From Planktosalinus lacus (GTDB lineage: Bacteria > Bacteroidota > Bacteroidia > Flavobacteriales > Flavobacteriaceae): 64,000 bases of DNA. Made by a program: the position numbers and the translations under genes. The stretch's first letter is position 1. Every line of letters starts with the position of its first letter. Of the stretch, positions 16,401 to 26,041 are shown piece by piece. Under the pieces are notes generated by a model. It worked only from the letters and a program-made list of their open reading frames with translations. It was not told the DNA's origin and did no database searches. The stretch covers positions 1 to 64,000 of the forward strand of contig NZ_BMGK01000007.1 of the NCBI RefSeq assembly GCF_014640155.1, in the 5' to 3' direction.

Positions 16401-17758
16401 TGAGAAAAATACCACATTCAGAAAGTCTTGGCTCAAAACCTATTGGAAAATTGCTGATTCAACAATCAGTTCCTGCATCCATCGGGATCTTGGTAATGTC
16501 ACTCAACATTCTTGTGGATACTATTTTTGTCGGAAACTGGATTGGCTCGATTGCCATTGCAGCTATCAATGTGGTACTGCCCGTTTCATTTTTCATCGCC
16601 GCACTGGGGATGGCAATTGGAATAGGGGGATCCTCGATAATTTCAAGAGCACTTGGCGCAAATGATAAAGCCAAAGCTCTAAAAACCTTTGGAAATCAAA
16701 TCACCATTACAATCTTATTGACTACTGTTTTGGTGAGTTTTGGCCTGTATTATATCAATGATTTAATTCCCGCCTTTGGCGGAAAAGGAAACATTTTTGA
16801 GCCTGCCAAAATTTATTATCGCATCGTGTTGTATGGAGTGCCATTGCTCGCTCTCTGTATGATGGGAAATACCGTAATCAGAGCTGAAGGCAAGCCTAAG
16901 TTTGCGATGAATGCAATGATTATCCCGTCTGTAAGTAATTTGGTTTTAGATTATATTCTCATTTATGTTTTTGATATGGGCATGGCCGGTGCCGCCTGGG
17001 CAACCACAATCTCTTATGGAATGTGTTTTGCCTATGTATTGTGGTTTTTCTTGTCTAAAAACTCAGAATTAAAGATCGATTTTTCCCATTTTGGAATCGA
17101 CTTCCCCATTGTTAAGGAAATCGCTTCTTTGGGGTTTGTAACACTTTCGCGTCAAGCGGTAGTAAGTATTACTTATCTCATTATGAACAATATTTTGTTT
17201 GAATTGGGAGGAGAATCTTCAGTTGCGGTTTATGCTATTATTGGTAGAATGTTGATGTTTGCTTTGTTCCCGGTTTTGGGTGTTACCCAGGGATTTTTGC
17301 CAATTGCAGGATATAACTATGGTGCAAACAACAAGCAAAGAGTGAGGGAAAGTATTAACAAGGCGATAATGTATGCCGCTTTTTTGGGACTTTTTGTGTT
17401 TGGGTTCATCATGTTTTTTGCGGAAGAAATTGTCAGAGTTTTCACAGATGATCCCCGGGTATTAAAAGACACTCCCAATGCTATGAGATGGGTGTTTTCT
17501 ATGATTCCTATTATTGCAGTACAGCTAATAGGAGCAGCTTATTTTCAGGCCATTGGAAAAGCAGTTCCTGCATTGTTGCTGACTCTGACTAGACAGGGGT
17601 TTTTCTTTATTCCGCTGGTTTTGGTACTTCCGCAGTTTTATGGCGAAATTGGCGTGTGGATTTCCTTTCCTCTCGCAGATTTGCTATCAACACTCGTGAC
17701 AGCATACTTTTTAAATAAAGAAATTAGGTTAAATCTCATCAAGTCTTCACATACTTAA
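16400..17758 (+). CDS. MATE family efflux transporter
   Basis: 452 residues with about 12 membrane segments and the two-fold MATE repeat (e.g. GNWIGSIAIAAINVVLPVSFFIAALGMAIGIGGSS near residue 50 and QGFLPIAGYNYGANN near residue 310). MATE proteins export organic cations or drugs driven by Na+ or H+. Its one-base overlap with hemH and position before hemJ suggest a porphyrin or heme-related substrate, but the family spans many compounds. Confidence 0.92.
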   Translation: MRKIPHSESLGSKPIGKLLIQQSVPASIGILVMSLNILVDTIFVGNWIGSIAIAAINVVLPVSFFIAALGMAIGIGGSSIISRALGANDKAKALKTFGNQITITILLTTVLVSFGLYYINDLIPAFGGKGNIFEPAKIYYRIVLYGVPLLALCMMGNTVIRAEGKPKFAMNAMIIPSVSNLVLDYILIYVFDMGMAGAAWATTISYGMCFAYVLWFFLSKNSELKIDFSHFGIDFPIVKEIASLGFVTLSRQAVVSITYLIMNNILFELGGESSVAVYAIIGRMLMFALFPVLGVTQGFLPIAGYNYGANNKQRVRESINKAIMYAAFLGLFVFGFIMFFAEEIVRVFTDDPRVLKDTPNAMRWVFSMIPIIAVQLIGAAYFQAIGKAVPALLLTLTRQGFFFIPLVLVLPQFYGEIGVWISFPLADLLSTLVTAYFLNKEIRLNLIKSSHT

Positions 17759-17802
17759 ATAGAATTTGTAATTTTAAAGAATAGAAATTCAAATCGAGCG
17801 CT

Positions 17803-18336
17803 ATGATTTACAATTATCTGAAAGCCCTTCATCTCATTTTTGTAATCACCTGGTTTGCAGGATTATTTTATGTTGTTCGGTTGTTTGTTTATCAAATAGA
17901 AGCACATCACAAGCCATCGCCTGAAAAGGAAATTCTTGGAAAACAATTCAAAATTATGACTCACAGGCTTTGGTATATCATCACCTGGCCATCAATGATT
18001 TTGGCAGTTTTGTTGGGAATCTGGATGCTTACCCAAAGATCAGTGCTTTTAACAGATACCTGGATGCAGGTTAAATTGGGGTTTGTGCTTTTTTTAATAG
18101 TGTACCACCTTGTTTGTCATAAATACTTCAAACAACTTCAAAACGATGTGGTAAAGCATTCTTCAAATTATATGCGGCTATTCAATGAAGGAGCAACTTT
18201 GGTGTTGTTTGCCGTTATTTTTTTGGTGAATTTCAGATATTCAATGGACTGGCTTTACGGATCACTTGGCTTAATTGCTCTGGCTCTACTACTTATGTTG
18301 GGGTTCAAGGCGTATAAACGTATTAGAGAACGCTAG
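17803..18336 (+). CDS. hemJ: Protoporphyrinogen IX oxidase, HemJ type
   Basis: 177 residues with four membrane segments. Matches the HemJ family (formerly UPF0093): LKALHLIFVITWFAGLFYVVRLFVY at residues 6-30 with conserved H10, and MTHRLWYIITWPSMILAVLLG near 50-70. HemJ oxidises protoporphyrinogen IX to protoporphyrin IX and binds heme b. Together with hemH and hemF in this cluster it completes the terminal heme steps. It lies 44 bp after the MATE gene. Confidence 0.92.
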   Translation: MIYNYLKALHLIFVITWFAGLFYVVRLFVYQIEAHHKPSPEKEILGKQFKIMTHRLWYIITWPSMILAVLLGIWMLTQRSVLLTDTWMQVKLGFVLFLIVYHLVCHKYFKQLQNDVVKHSSNYMRLFNEGATLVLFAVIFLVNFRYSMDWLYGSLGLIALALLLMLGFKAYKRIRER

Positions 18337-18392
18337 AGCCATTTGCAGGAGTGGCTTGTTTTTTGATGAATATCACCTTATAATTATTATAT

Positions 18393-19847
18393 ATGCTGAA
18401 AGGAATTCGATCATTACGCACCAAAATATTTTTGGCTATGATATTGCTGGTGCTTGGAGCAACAATTCTCATTGCTGCTGCAACAATCTATCAGTATAGC
18501 GAAGATGCCTTGGAATATCATAAAGATCGGCTGGAGCGAAAGGAAGATCAAATAAAAGCTAACATCAATTATGAACTCAGAAAAACTTCCTATGAAGTAA
18601 CCACTGAAAATATTCCATTAATTTTTAAAGATAAAATTTATGAAATTCAAGACATTCACAACATGCAATTATCCTTGTTTGATCTTGAGGGAAATGTATT
18701 AAAATCATCTAATGTTTCTTTTTATGAAAAGCCTTCCGATTCGATTCCAAAAGAAATTATGATTCAATTAAAAAACTCCCCAACAAAAAAACATACCGTT
18801 AGGTTTAAAATGGTAGATAAAAAATTCAGATCTTCTTACTCTTATATCACTGACAACTATTTCAAGCCTCTGGCAATTTTAAATTTACCCTATATTGAAG
18901 AAGATAACTTTATCACAAGGGAACTCAAAAACTTTTTGATAAGACTGGCACAAGTGTATGTTTTCCTGATGATAATAGCTATTGTGCTTTCTTATTTTTT
19001 ATCAAAACACATCACAAAGTCCCTCAATACAATCAGTGATAAAATTAAAAAAACCCGACTTGAAACAGTCAATAAACGCATTCAAATTGAAAATGTAAGC
19101 GACGAGATTTCAACTTTGGTCAACGCCTATAATGATATGATTGACGAACTTGAAAAAAGTGCTGCCGCACTTGCTGCTACTGAAAGAGAAAGTGCCTGGC
19201 GTGAAATGGCCAAGCAAGTAGCGCACGAAATCAAAAATCCCCTTACACCAATGAGGCTTACAGTACAAAGTTTTGAGCGAAAATTTGATAATTTAGATCC
19301 AGAAAACCCTAAAAAGGTGAAAGAGTTTGCTCAAACACTCACTCAGCAGATTGACACCATGAGCTCCATAGCCTCAGCGTTTTCAACCTATGCAAATATG
19401 CCTGCTCAGAAAGATGAAACACTCAACCTGATAAAAATTTCAAAACTAGCCTTAGATATTTTTAATGAAGATTATATTGAGTTTAATACCAGTGAAGAAA
19501 AAATAATTGTAAAGCTTGACAGGGCACAATTGATTCGCGTGGTGACTAATCTGGTGAAAAATGCAATTCAATCGGTAGAAGAAATCAAAGAACCCAAAGT
19601 GGTAGTTACAGTTTTTTCTGCTCAGAATAAAGCAGTTATTGAAGTATATGATAATGGTATAGGAATTCCAACCGAAAATTTAGAGCGTATTTTTGAACCC
19701 AAGTTTACAACAAAAAGTAGTGGTATGGGGCTTGGTCTTGCCATGGTGAAGAGTATCATAGAAAACTATGGAGGCAAAATAACTTTACATTCAGAAGTTG
19801 GAAAAGGTTCGGTTTTTCGTGTAGAATTTCCTAAATTTAACAGCTAA
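18393..19847 (+). CDS. Membrane sensor histidine kinase (NtrY-like)
   Basis: 484 residues. TM1 (12-33) and TM2 (186-204) enclose a ~150-residue periplasmic sensor; a HAMP linker follows (~205-258), then HisKA with H278 in REMAKQVAHEIKNPLTP, and a HATPase with N-box LVKNAIQ, DNGIGIP and GMGLGLAMVKSI. No response regulator is adjacent, so the partner is elsewhere. It starts 56 bp after hemJ and ends 18 bp before the enoyl-CoA hydratase gene. Confidence 0.93.
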   Translation: MLKGIRSLRTKIFLAMILLVLGATILIAAATIYQYSEDALEYHKDRLERKEDQIKANINYELRKTSYEVTTENIPLIFKDKIYEIQDIHNMQLSLFDLEGNVLKSSNVSFYEKPSDSIPKEIMIQLKNSPTKKHTVRFKMVDKKFRSSYSYITDNYFKPLAILNLPYIEEDNFITRELKNFLIRLAQVYVFLMIIAIVLSYFLSKHITKSLNTISDKIKKTRLETVNKRIQIENVSDEISTLVNAYNDMIDELEKSAAALAATERESAWREMAKQVAHEIKNPLTPMRLTVQSFERKFDNLDPENPKKVKEFAQTLTQQIDTMSSIASAFSTYANMPAQKDETLNLIKISKLALDIFNEDYIEFNTSEEKIIVKLDRAQLIRVVTNLVKNAIQSVEEIKEPKVVVTVFSAQNKAVIEVYDNGIGIPTENLERIFEPKFTTKSSGMGLGLAMVKSIIENYGGKITLHSEVGKGSVFRVEFPKFNS

Positions 19848-19865
19848 TCTATAAACAACGATAAG

Positions 19866-20648
19866 ATGACTTTTGAAAATCTTTTAGTAGAATCCAACAA
19901 TCATATAGCCACAATTACGGTTAACAGACCCTCAAAGTTGAATGCCCTAAATACAGAGACAATCAAAGAGCTGCATACGGCATTGAAGAGTGCAAATAAT
20001 GATGTAGAAATAAAAGTCATCATTTTAACCGGAAGTGGAGAAAAAGCCTTTGTAGCCGGTGCAGATATCAGTGAATTTTCATCCTATTCTGTCAAGGAAG
20101 GAAAAAAGCTTTCATCTCAAGGACACGAAATTTTATTTAATTATTTAGCAAATCTTTCAACACCTGTAATTGCAGCTATAAATGGTTTTGCACTTGGTGG
20201 CGGCCTGGAGCTTGCAATGTCTGCACACTTTAGAATCGCAAGTGATAATGCCAAAATGGGATTGCCTGAAGTCTCACTGGGAGTAATTCCCGGTTATGGG
20301 GGCACACAACGGTTACCTCAACTTGTAGGTAAAGGACGTGCAATGGAATTAATTTTGACCGGAGGAATGATTGATGCCAATCAGGCGTTGAATTATGGCT
20401 TGGTTAATCATGTCACTACACAAGAGGAATTGTTGCCATTAGCACAAAAAATAGCCGAAAAAATATTGAAAAACTCGACTGTCGCGGTCGCTTCAGCAAT
20501 CAGAGCCGTCAATGCCAATTACAAGGATGGTGTAAATGGGTTTGCTATTGAAATTGAAGAGTTTGGAAATAGTTTTGGCACTGCCGATTTTAAAGAGGGA
20601 ACGTCAGCATTTTTAGAAAAACGCACCGCTAAATTCCCCGGGAAATGA
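19866..20648 (+). CDS. Enoyl-CoA hydratase/isomerase family protein
   Basis: 260 residues, the usual crotonase length. Hydrates trans-2-enoyl-CoA in beta-oxidation. Oxyanion-hole segments AGADISEF and GFALGGGLELA are intact, and both catalytic glutamates are present: E115 (GGLELA) and E135 (LPEVSLGVIPGYGGTQRL), with the normal 20-residue spacing. That favours a true hydratase over a divergent paralogue. It follows the kinase gene by 18 bp. Confidence 0.92.
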   Translation: MTFENLLVESNNHIATITVNRPSKLNALNTETIKELHTALKSANNDVEIKVIILTGSGEKAFVAGADISEFSSYSVKEGKKLSSQGHEILFNYLANLSTPVIAAINGFALGGGLELAMSAHFRIASDNAKMGLPEVSLGVIPGYGGTQRLPQLVGKGRAMELILTGGMIDANQALNYGLVNHVTTQEELLPLAQKIAEKILKNSTVAVASAIRAVNANYKDGVNGFAIEIEEFGNSFGTADFKEGTSAFLEKRTAKFPGK

Positions 20649-20712
20649 TCTTGGTGAAATTTTAGGAATTAACAAACAATTAACTATATTTACGCTTTAA
20701 AATTATAATTAT

Positions 20713-22026
20713 ATGCGTCAAATAGTTAGATTATTTTTAGTTTGTTTGGTTGTTTTTTCTTGTAATAAAAATCAGTTCAACCCCGAAAGTGCTTATGATT
20801 CTAGCACACTTAATCATGCAAATACAGTCCTGCTCGAAACTGTAATGGAAGATGCTCTAAGTCCACCAGTGGCTTCCAGAGCGTATGTTTACCCTCATAT
20901 AGCACATTATATCACGCTTTCTTATTTCTATAAGGATAGCTTAGTAGATTTGACAGGAAAGCTCAATGACTTAGAAAATCTTGATGAGCCGGCAACAGAG
21001 GATGCTCATCCAGAATTAAGTGCGCTTTACGCTTTCACCAATGTTGCTCAAAAAGTTGTCTTCTCAGAACATTATATTGAAAGCTTAAGAGACTCATTAA
21101 CTAAAATAGCAATCAATAAAAAAATGCCTCAGGAAATGATTGATGCTTCAAAAAGTGTTGCTAAATTAATAACAGACCAACTATCAAAGTGGATAGCTAG
21201 CGACAACTACATTGAAACCAGAACTTTTGATCAGTGGACAAGTACAAAATTACCTCACAATTGGCGCGAAACCCCACCTGATTATGTGTCAGGACTTGAA
21301 CCTCATTGGGATAAAATCAGGCCGCTGTTACTGGACACCGTTGGGGGGTTTACGCCCAAGCCAATTCCTGAATACAGCACAGAACCAACTTCAGACTTCT
21401 ACAAAATGGTATATGAAGTTTATGATCAAGTAAATAATAGCACACAACACTATGAAGATACCGCTTGGTTTTGGGATTGTAATCCAATAGGCACTGTCCA
21501 TAAAGGACATATGATGATGGTGATTCAAAAATTTACCCCACCAGGGCACTGGCTCAATATTGTTAATCAGGTATCAAAAAAAGAAAACGCATCTTACCTC
21601 AAAACAACACAAGCTTATACCTTTACTTCCATCTCTATGTTTGATGCTTTGATAGATGCTTGGCATCTTAAATACAAATTAGACCTTGTAAGACCTGTTA
21701 CATTTATTCAAGAGAATATTGATCCTGAATGGGTTCCCATAATCCAAACCCCTCCTTTTCCAGAATATACTAGTGGACATAGTGCTACCTCTGCCTCAGC
21801 AGCAGGTGTTTTGACTGCTATTTTTGGTGAAAACTACTCATTTAGAGACGAAACCCAACTGAGATATGGTCTTAAAAGTCGCACATTTAACTCGTTTAAA
21901 GAAGCCGCAAAACAAGTTGACTCTAGTAGGTTTTATGGAGGCATACATTATATGCAGGGTGTTAAAGAAGGTTCTAGACAAGGATATTATGTGGCAGAGA
22001 ATGTATTGAAAAAACTTATGAATTAA
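20713..22026 (+). CDS. Vanadium-haloperoxidase/PAP2-like lipoprotein
   Basis: 437 residues. Lipoprotein signal MRQIVRLFLVCLVVFSC (C17). The active-site pattern of the vanadium haloperoxidase/PAP2 superfamily is visible: LDLVRP, FPEYTSGHSATSASA and SRFYGGIHYMQG, supplying the arginines and histidines that bind vanadate or phosphate. It could be a haloperoxidase or an acid phosphatase; sequence does not decide. It is 10 bp upstream of a large VCBS lipoprotein gene, a pairing seen in Bacteroidota. Confidence 0.85.
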   Translation: MRQIVRLFLVCLVVFSCNKNQFNPESAYDSSTLNHANTVLLETVMEDALSPPVASRAYVYPHIAHYITLSYFYKDSLVDLTGKLNDLENLDEPATEDAHPELSALYAFTNVAQKVVFSEHYIESLRDSLTKIAINKKMPQEMIDASKSVAKLITDQLSKWIASDNYIETRTFDQWTSTKLPHNWRETPPDYVSGLEPHWDKIRPLLLDTVGGFTPKPIPEYSTEPTSDFYKMVYEVYDQVNNSTQHYEDTAWFWDCNPIGTVHKGHMMMVIQKFTPPGHWLNIVNQVSKKENASYLKTTQAYTFTSISMFDALIDAWHLKYKLDLVRPVTFIQENIDPEWVPIIQTPPFPEYTSGHSATSASAAGVLTAIFGENYSFRDETQLRYGLKSRTFNSFKEAAKQVDSSRFYGGIHYMQGVKEGSRQGYYVAENVLKKLMN

Positions 22027-22036
22027 ATTCATCTTT

Positions 22037-25000
22037 ATGTTAAAGCAAACATCTATCATTTTAATAATGTTAAGTGCTTTTTTGTTTTCTTGTACAAAAA
22101 AAGTGGAAGAAGAAAAGAAAGAACCTCTTACTGAAAAACCTCAAGCGCTTTTTGAATACCTCGACAGCAGTCAAACCGGAATTAATTTTGACAATAAAAT
22201 TACAGAAACTGAACGGTTTAATTTCTTGTTATATGAATCCCTTTACAATGGTGCAGGATTGGCTATTGGCGACATAAATAATGACGGGTTACAGGATATT
22301 TATTTTACGGGCAATATGACACCCAATAAACTTTACTTAAATCGAGGGGATTTTAAATTTGAGGATATTACTGAATCTTCAGGTGCACATGGCGGAAGAG
22401 GCTTTAAAACCGGTGTTACCATGGTTGATATTAACAATGATGGCTTTTTGGATATTTATGTTTGTAAATCCGCAATAGGAGACCCAGAACTTAGAAGAAA
22501 TGTGCTATACATCAATAACGGAGATTTAACTTTTACTGAGCGAGCTGCTGAATATGGATTAGACGACCCCAGCTATTCTATGCAAGCCTATTTTTTCGAC
22601 ATGGATGGGGATAATAACCTTGATGTTTACCTTGTAAATCACCCCAACGATATGCGTGAAGCAAACGCAATAAAAATCACACAAAATAAAGATGGTGAGT
22701 TAGCTCTTGCCACGCCAACAACTTATGACTATGTTTCTGATCGACTCTACAAAAACACGAATGGAAAATTTTCTGACATTACAAAAAAAGCGGGGGTTTT
22801 AAATCATGCATTTGGATTAAGTGCCGTGATTGGCGATTTTAATAATGATGCATTACCAGATATTTATGTTGCAAACGATTATATTAAACCAGACCAGCTT
22901 TTAATCAATCAAGGGAATAACACATTTGAAGACCAATTGGAAGATTATTTCAGACAAACTTCCTTTTCGTCAATGGGCTCAGATTATGCAGACATCAATA
23001 ACAACGGTTGCTTTGACCTGTTGACACTTGATATGCTTCCCAGTGATAACTTCAGAAGGAAAATGATGTCTCAATCTCAAAATTATGACAAATTTGAGAA
23101 AATGCTGAGGTATGATTTAAAAGCACAATTTGCCTCCAATGCTTTACAAATAAACTCCTGTACCGGAAACTTTTCAAACATAGCTTACATGAATGATGTG
23201 GCACTAACAGAGTGGAGCTGGAGTGTGCTTCTGGCAGATTATGACAATGATGGCTTAAAAGACATACATATTACTAATGGCTATGTAAGAGATATCACTC
23301 ACAATGATTATTCAAAATTTAAAATGGACCGGCTTCAAAAACAATTGAATGCTAAGGAAATTACTTTAACAGAGTGGATAGAAGAAATACCTAGCGTACC
23401 GGTGCCGGCATTTATTTTTAAAAATCAAGGCAATAACATGTTTGATAATTATTCCAGTAACTGGGATAGTGGAACTCCTTCCTTCTCAAATGGATCAGCT
23501 TATGCCGATTTGAATAATGATGGCTTTTTAGATTTGGTTGTCAGCAACATAAATGAGCAGCCTTTTATAATGAAAAACAACGGAGCTTCACTAAACAATA
23601 ACTCTTTTCTCTCCCTATCATTTGAGCACAATCCTAATGAAATTTTATTAGGGACCAAAGCACAAGCACATCTTTCTGACGGCACAGTCATTACAGAACA
23701 ATACAACCCCACTAGAGGTTTTCTTTCTTCCTCTCAACACCGCTTACACTTTGGGGTTAAAGAAGGTCTATCGGTATCAAAACTAGATGTCATTTGGCCT
23801 GACCAAACAATGCAAACTATAGAGAACCCAACACTGAACCAAATACTTTCAATTACAAAAAATGCTTCCAAAGAGTATAAAACTCCTAAAAATGAATATG
23901 AATATTTTGAAGATGTATCTCAAAAACTCCCGAATGAAACCAATCACGTAGAAAATGATTATATAGATTTTAAAAGAGAGGCTTTATTGCACCATAAGTA
24001 CAGTGAAGAAGGTCCTGCAATTGCTGTTGCAGATATAAATGGAGATGGACTGCAAGACATGTTTTTGGGTGGGGCAAAAGATTTTGAAGCTAAAATATTT
24101 CTTCAAACCCCAAGTGGAAATTTCGTCAAAAAAAGAAACTCTGATATTGAAAATGACCGTCAATATGAAGATGTAAGCGCTTTATTGTTTGATGCAAATG
24201 GCAACGGTAACCTTGACTTATATGTTGTAAGCGGTGGAAATGAACATCTTGCAAACAACCCCTTATATCAAGACAGGCTGTATCTCAATGATGGAAATGG
24301 AAATTTTAAAAAATCTACAAACGCGCTCCCTAATTTTTACGAAAGTGGAAGTGTTGTAAAAGCCCACGATATAGATGGTGATGGACAGTTGGATTTATTT
24401 GTGGGAAGTAGGTTAACCCCAGGAAGATATCCTGAAGTGCCACAAAGCTATCTTTTAAAAAACAACAATGGAGTTTTCAAGGATGTTACTGACCAATGGT
24501 CCGAAGGATTAAAAAACATTGGACTTATAACAGACGCGACCTTTAAAGATTTGAATAACAACGGCACTAAAGAACTTATTTTAGCAGGTGAATGGATGCC
24601 CGTTAGTGTATTTGAATTTGAAAATGGAACATTTAAAAACCAAACTATTTCTTATGGTTTAGATAACCAAAAAGGATGGTGGTATTCGTTACTCGTTGAA
24701 GATTTAAATGGAGACGATTACCCTGAAATTATTGCAGGAAACTTAGGATTGAATTCTCAATTAAAGGCTTCAGATAATGAACCGGTTTCAATATATTTCA
24801 AAGATTTTGATAATAACGGTAGTCTTGATGCTGTTTTATGCCATTATGATGGGGGAGTAAGTTACCCGTTGTTAAACAGAGATCGCCTGTTATCACAAAT
24901 GATTATGTTGAGAAAACGTTTTACCAGGTATGAGCCTTATGCCAAAGCGACCATCAATGAGATATTTACACCCCAGGAGCTTCAGGGAGCAACAATATTC

Positions 25001-25378
25001 AAAGCAAATAACTTAAAACACACTCTTTTTAAAAACACAAGCGGAACCAGCTTTACAGCTACATCTCTTCCTGACTATACACAAATTTCAGTCTTGAACT
25101 CTGCCCAAACTCTCGACGCTGATAAAGATGGAAATAAAGATTTAATTGTGGGAGGCAATTTTTATGGTACTGATGCAGAATTTGGGCGCTATGATGCATC
25201 AATAGGTGCACTCTTATTAGGAGATGGCAATTTAAATTTCAAAGTAGTTCCTCCAGCTGAAAGCGGATTTGTTATTCCTGGAAATGTTCAGCATATTACT
25301 CCAATAACCATAGGAGGTGAGCAATACTACTGGATTGTTAGAAACAATGATGAAAGCAGCTTATTGAAGTTGAAATAA
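22037..25378 (+). CDS. Large VCBS/FG-GAP repeat lipoprotein with ASPIC/UnbV domain
   Basis: 1113 residues. Lipobox cysteine in LSAFLFSC (C19). At least eight FG-GAP/VCBS calcium-binding loops of the type DINNDGLQDIYF, DINNDGFLDIYV, DADKDGNKDLIV are spread through the protein, interrupted near residue 520-610 by an ASPIC/UnbV-like stretch (LGTKAQAHLSDG, STSSQHRLHFGV-like SSQHRLHFGVKEG, VIWPDQ). I infer a beta-propeller surface protein. It partners the haloperoxidase-like gene upstream and ends directly against the convergent HD gene with no gap. Confidence 0.88.
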   Translation: MLKQTSIILIMLSAFLFSCTKKVEEEKKEPLTEKPQALFEYLDSSQTGINFDNKITETERFNFLLYESLYNGAGLAIGDINNDGLQDIYFTGNMTPNKLYLNRGDFKFEDITESSGAHGGRGFKTGVTMVDINNDGFLDIYVCKSAIGDPELRRNVLYINNGDLTFTERAAEYGLDDPSYSMQAYFFDMDGDNNLDVYLVNHPNDMREANAIKITQNKDGELALATPTTYDYVSDRLYKNTNGKFSDITKKAGVLNHAFGLSAVIGDFNNDALPDIYVANDYIKPDQLLINQGNNTFEDQLEDYFRQTSFSSMGSDYADINNNGCFDLLTLDMLPSDNFRRKMMSQSQNYDKFEKMLRYDLKAQFASNALQINSCTGNFSNIAYMNDVALTEWSWSVLLADYDNDGLKDIHITNGYVRDITHNDYSKFKMDRLQKQLNAKEITLTEWIEEIPSVPVPAFIFKNQGNNMFDNYSSNWDSGTPSFSNGSAYADLNNDGFLDLVVSNINEQPFIMKNNGASLNNNSFLSLSFEHNPNEILLGTKAQAHLSDGTVITEQYNPTRGFLSSSQHRLHFGVKEGLSVSKLDVIWPDQTMQTIENPTLNQILSITKNASKEYKTPKNEYEYFEDVSQKLPNETNHVENDYIDFKREALLHHKYSEEGPAIAVADINGDGLQDMFLGGAKDFEAKIFLQTPSGNFVKKRNSDIENDRQYEDVSALLFDANGNGNLDLYVVSGGNEHLANNPLYQDRLYLNDGNGNFKKSTNALPNFYESGSVVKAHDIDGDGQLDLFVGSRLTPGRYPEVPQSYLLKNNNGVFKDVTDQWSEGLKNIGLITDATFKDLNNNGTKELILAGEWMPVSVFEFENGTFKNQTISYGLDNQKGWWYSLLVEDLNGDDYPEIIAGNLGLNSQLKASDNEPVSIYFKDFDNNGSLDAVLCHYDGGVSYPLLNRDRLLSQMIMLRKRFTRYEPYAKATINEIFTPQELQGATIFKANNLKHTLFKNTSGTSFTATSLPDYTQISVLNSAQTLDADKDGNKDLIVGGNFYGTDAEFGRYDASIGALLLGDGNLNFKVVPPAESGFVIPGNVQHITPITIGGEQYYWIVRNNDESSLLKLK

Positions 25379-26038
25379 TCAAACTTCCCCACTCCACTCT
25401 GCAAAAAATTGATTTAAAAAGTCAAGCATAAAGTCGTGTCTTTTAGTGGCAAGTTTTTTTCCTGTTTCTGTATTCATTAGCCCTTTTAGAAGTAGTAATT
25501 TTTCATAAAAATGATTGATGGTAGGGGTGGTTGATTTTTTATATTGCTCCTTACTCATGGAGACATTTGGTTTTATTGCCGGGTCATAAAGCAGCCTGTT
25601 TTTATAACCACCATAGTGAAACGCCCTGCTTATTCCAATAGCACCCATCGCATCAAGTCGATCAGCATCCTGAACGATATCAAGTTCAATTGAATGATGC
25701 TTTTTGACTGTGTGGCCACCCTTAAAAGAAATGTTTTCAATAATCTTTACAACTTGATTTAGCGTTTCAGAATCAACCTGTTGAGTTGTGAGAAATTCAT
25801 TGGCAATTTTTGGCCCCACTGTTTCATCACCCTTGTGAAATTTACTGTCTGCAATGTCATGAAGCAAGGCTGCAAGAGAAACCACAAATAGATTACAAGG
25901 TTCAATGGATGCAATTAATAAACTGTTTTTGTAAACCCGCTCAATGTGAAACCAGTCATGTCCGGCTTCAGCATTTAATAGTGATCGTTTTACATAATCT
26001 CTTGTATTGTTGATTATTTCCTTTTCAGTTGGACTCAA
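25379..26038 (-). CDS. HD domain phosphohydrolase
   Basis: 219 residues. Metal ligands of the HD superfamily: H31 (WFHIERV), H60-D61 (LLHDIADSKFH) and D in VQDADRLDAMGAIGI. The last motif is typical of the YedJ/YpgQ subgroup, reported to hydrolyse nucleotides. Cytosolic. It lies 3 bp downstream of the plsC-like gene. Confidence 0.88.
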   Translation of the reverse strand: MSPTEKEIINNTRDYVKRSLLNAEAGHDWFHIERVYKNSLLIASIEPCNLFVVSLAALLHDIADSKFHKGDETVGPKIANEFLTTQQVDSETLNQVVKIIENISFKGGHTVKKHHSIELDIVQDADRLDAMGAIGISRAFHYGGYKNRLLYDPAIKPNVSMSKEQYKKSTTPTINHFYEKLLLLKGLMNTETGKKLATKRHDFMLDFLNQFFAEWSGEV

Positions 26039-26041
26039 TTC

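Noticed and set aside
16771-16790. Further copy of the palindromic element inside the MATE gene
   Set aside because: The sequence CCCGCCTTTGGCGG encodes conserved family residues and lacks the AACGAGA flank.
6848-18336. Complete heme pathway in one window
   Set aside because: hemL (glutamate-1-semialdehyde aminomutase) is not present, so the cluster is nearly but not fully complete.
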